The notes under the pieces were generated by a model. The model was not told the origin of the DNA. It ran no database searches and was given only the letters and a program-made list of their open reading frames with translations. From NCBI GenBank assembly GCA_026225155.1, contig JAMFSG010000243.1, forward strand, positions 1 through 6,889: DNA of 6,889 nucleotides, read 5' to 3'. Source of the DNA: Verrucomicrobiota bacterium (GTDB lineage: Bacteria > Verrucomicrobiota > Verrucomicrobiia > Limisphaerales > UBA11358). The stretch's first letter is position 1. Every line of letters starts with the position of its first letter. Position numbers and translations under genes: made by a program. This document shows, in pieces, positions 4,627 through 6,889 of this stretch.

Positions 4627-6889
4627 TTATGGCTGTTTTGTTTTCACTTTAATTTTTACTGATTTTTTCCCCAAGGCGGAATGGATGGCGGTAATTTCAA
4701 TCGGTCCGGCATTCTGGGTTGTCTTGATCCAAATTGCACCGATGCCACCGGCATCGGTTAGTTGAAACGGATTATCGCCAGTGATGATTCCCGGCCCGCG
4801 GAGTTCAAAAGAAACGGTGCCATCAGAAAACGGACGCACCGAATCGAACTTGTCTATCCGGCCAAAGACCAAGCGGGTTGCGTCCGTGCCATCGCCGGTC
4901 AATTCTACATCGTCGACTCGTAGAAAGAATTGATCCTGCGTTTCGTCCGCAGAAAATGAACGAGATAAAATCAACTTATCGCCGGCATAGCCATCAACGC
5001 GTAATTCAGGCCGGTTTGCACCGTCGAGTTCCAAGTCCGTAAAGAATGGCGGATATTTAAGGTGCGGAAATTTTTCACGTTCAGGATTCAATGTGGCGTA
5101 AAATTTTCCCGCCACAAAAACCTCCAGCCGTTCGCAATTGGAAAAAATGGCGGCGTTTTTTCCGGGACCGTTGGGAGTTTTGGCACCAAAGTCCCAATAG
5201 AAATTTGGCTGGATGACCGGACGAATTTGCGGGCTGATTTGCGATTGGTAAAATGAAGCGCCGAGTTTTGGAACCCGGAAAAAATCCACGACCCCGGGAT
5301 TTTTGATGCCGTTGTAGGAATTCATCGGGCTGCCATATTCAAACCCGCACCACGCGATGGCACCGGCATAACGTTTGTCTGCGAGCGTTTGATCATGCAC
5401 TTGCGCGTGATAAATCGCCTGGCGCGCCTGTAAAAATGGATCGCCGGCACGGCGATATTTGTGGTCCGCTTTCGGGGCGCCGACGATTTGCCCGACGGCT
5501 TCGGTGATCAAATAAGGCACGCTTGGCACTGGCGGTTCCAGCGAGACATCGAAATTTGGCGCGACGTGATGATAATCATTATAGGCGAAAACATCTTCCG
5601 CCCAATGTTTCGTGGAATGACGTTCCGGGCCACCGCCAACCATCGCGCCGGAAGCCGGTCGCGAATCGTCAAGCGATTTGGCAACTTCAGTCGTGCGACG
5701 ATACAGTTCCGGATTGTCGTTCGATTCGTTGACGCGCACCCCCCAAAGAATGATCGAAGGATGATTGCGGTCGCGCACAATCATGTCCTTCACGTCACGA
5801 ACTAATAAATCCTGCCATTCAGCATTGCCGACATAACTCCAGCCAGGAATTTCTTCCCAGACCAATAAACCTAACTCGTCGCACGCGTCCAAAAAAGCTT
5901 CGGACTGTGGATAGTGCGAGCAACGGACGACATTGCAGTTCAGTTCATGCCGCAAAATTTCCGCATCGCGACGCATCACACGCGGCGGCATCGCAAAACC
6001 GACGTAAGGAAATAACTCGTGGCGATTTAAGCCGAAAAGCTGCAGCCGCCGGCCGTTCAAATAAAAACCATCGAGTTCAAACCGAGCCTCGCGAAAACCG
6101 ATGCGCGTCCGATAGTCATGCACCGGCGTTTCATCCACGATCAAAGTCGTTACGATGTCATAAAGCTTTGGCAACTCCACGTCCCATAACTTTATGTTTT
6201 GCAAATCTGTCAAGCTAAGCTTCAACTCGGTTTTGCCAATGGCCTCGATTTTTAATTCCTGCGAAACGGCGGCAACACTTCGGTCCGCATCAAATAATTC
6301 CACTTTCACCCGCACCGGCTTTGACGGAATACTGGCCGCATCAACCGAGGAAATGATTTCAACCCGGCGATCTGTTGCCAGCACGTTGACGGGCTTGACA
6401 AAAACATCGTTGATGAAAATCTGGGGGACGATGCGGATGCTGACCGGACGAGTGATTCCCGCCGGTTCAAAAAAATCAACCGCGCCCGGTCCGCGCGCCG
6501 AACCTTCGGGCGGCGCGTTTTTCCAGCGACCATCAATGCCGACGGTGATCACATTATTATTTTCCAAAATCCAATCGGTTATCTCGTAGTCAAAAGGCAA
6601 GTAACCGCCGACACGTTCCGGCAATGTGTGGCCATTGATTACCGGCGTGGCGGCGGACATGATGCCGTCGAAATGCAAAAATACGCGGTGGCCCTGAAAA
6701 TCTTTGGGCAAAGAAAAATGGCGGCGATAAATCCATAAGTCCGACCAGTCGGAAAATTTCCAGTTCTGCCACGAAAGTTTGGCGACGCAATGGGGCAGGG
6801 AGATGCGTTCAAAAACGGAATCATTAAACTCCGGCTGCGTCGCTGACGATTGAAATTTCTTGCCAAAAAGCCAGTCGTTATCCAACCGA
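4627..6889 (-). CDS. Glycoside hydrolase family 2 enzyme (beta-galactosidase/glucuronidase-like), N-terminus outside window
   Basis: At least 752 residues are visible, numbered from the codon at 6885. The frame stays open to the window edge (an Arg codon precedes), so the TTG at 6885 is probably an internal Leu and the true start, with any signal peptide, is missing. Domains in order: a GH2 sugar-binding jelly roll (about 1-150, with WIYRRHFSLP and FDGIMSAATPVINGH), an immunoglobulin-like domain (about 157-262), and a TIM barrel (about 265-550) with the conserved RCSHYPQSEAFLDACDELG. The acid/base is E387 in WGVRVNESND and the nucleophile E462 in YLITEAVGQ. The segment GFEYGSP...GIKNPGVVDFFRVPKLG is typical of the barrel's end. 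C-terminal beta-sandwich domains (about 550-752) follow, as in GH2 enzymes with DUF4982-like tails. Retaining exo-hydrolysis of a beta-linked sugar is expected; the substrate cannot be read from the sequence. No partner sugar genes lie beside it. Confidence 0.93.
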   Translation of the reverse strand, partial: RLDNDWLFGKKFQSSATQPEFNDSVFERISLPHCVAKLSWQNWKFSDWSDLWIYRRHFSLPKDFQGHRVFLHFDGIMSAATPVINGHTLPERVGGYLPFDYEITDWILENNNVITVGIDGRWKNAPPEGSARGPGAVDFFEPAGITRPVSIRIVPQIFINDVFVKPVNVLATDRRVEIISSVDAASIPSKPVRVKVELFDADRSVAAVSQELKIEAIGKTELKLSLTDLQNIKLWDVELPKLYDIVTTLIVDETPVHDYRTRIGFREARFELDGFYLNGRRLQLFGLNRHELFPYVGFAMPPRVMRRDAEILRHELNCNVVRCSHYPQSEAFLDACDELGLLVWEEIPGWSYVGNAEWQDLLVRDVKDMIVRDRNHPSIILWGVRVNESNDNPELYRRTTEVAKSLDDSRPASGAMVGGGPERHSTKHWAEDVFAYNDYHHVAPNFDVSLEPPVPSVPYLITEAVGQIVGAPKADHKYRRAGDPFLQARQAIYHAQVHDQTLADKRYAGAIAWCGFEYGSPMNSYNGIKNPGVVDFFRVPKLGASFYQSQISPQIRPVIQPNFYWDFGAKTPNGPGKNAAIFSNCERLEVFVAGKFYATLNPEREKFPHLKYPPFFTDLELDGANRPELRVDGYAGDKLILSRSFSADETQDQFFLRVDDVELTGDGTDATRLVFGRIDKFDSVRPFSDGTVSFELRGPGIITGDNPFQLTDAGGIGAIWIKTTQNAGPIEITAIHSALGKKSVKIKVKTKQP

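Noticed and set aside
4627..6889. GH2 gene as part of a polysaccharide utilisation locus
   Set aside because: No transporter, sulfatase, regulator or second glycosidase is visible; the upstream side lies outside the window, so it cannot be claimed.

Overview
The window is ordinary bacterial chromosome and looks most like Verrucomicrobiota (a Pedosphaera/Limisphaerales-type soil or water lineage). That placement is an inference. It rests on the CcsA style, a secreted thioredoxin with a 'DFTGSDWC'-type active site, a tail-anchored FHA protein with a Pro/Ala linker, a large GH2 enzyme, and start codons that mostly lack a Shine-Dalgarno sequence. No phage, transposase, CRISPR array or defence system is visible.

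Layout. (1) At 1-509 (+) is the 3' end of a cytochrome c maturation gene, ccsA. It converges on an FHA-domain gene (572-1150, -), with a shared, probably bidirectional terminator at 515-540. (2) Minus-strand genes then follow. Upstream of the FHA gene is carA (1222-2379, -). The 71-bp gap between them holds a good sigma70-type promoter and a perfect DnaA-box 9-mer. Upstream of carA is a strong terminator at 2418-2450, which closes a two-gene unit of pyrC (dihydroorotase, 2929-4323, -) and a secreted thioredoxin-like gene (2470-2910, -). (3) Divergent from pyrC, with seemingly interleaved promoters, is a tRNA-Gly(UCC) gene (4426-4499, +) with its own terminator (4512-4543). (4) From 4627 to the right edge is a large GH2 glycosidase (-), whose N-terminus lies outside the window.

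Function. carA and pyrC encode steps 1 and 3 of de novo UMP synthesis; carB and pyrB are not here. The thioredoxin-like protein and CcsA both belong to extracytoplasmic thiol or cytochrome biology but are in separate transcription units. The FHA protein is probably a membrane-anchored phosphothreonine reader. The GH2 enzyme is an unrelated polysaccharide or oligosaccharide utilisation gene.

Most notable observations. The dihydroorotase carries an in-frame insert of about 31 residues, partly made of a GAATTTT heptanucleotide array. The FHA protein contains a candidate phosphothreonine ligand for its own domain. A DnaA box sits directly upstream of the FHA promoter. None of these amounts to a demonstrable new system. 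No stretch over 300 bp lacks a gene.
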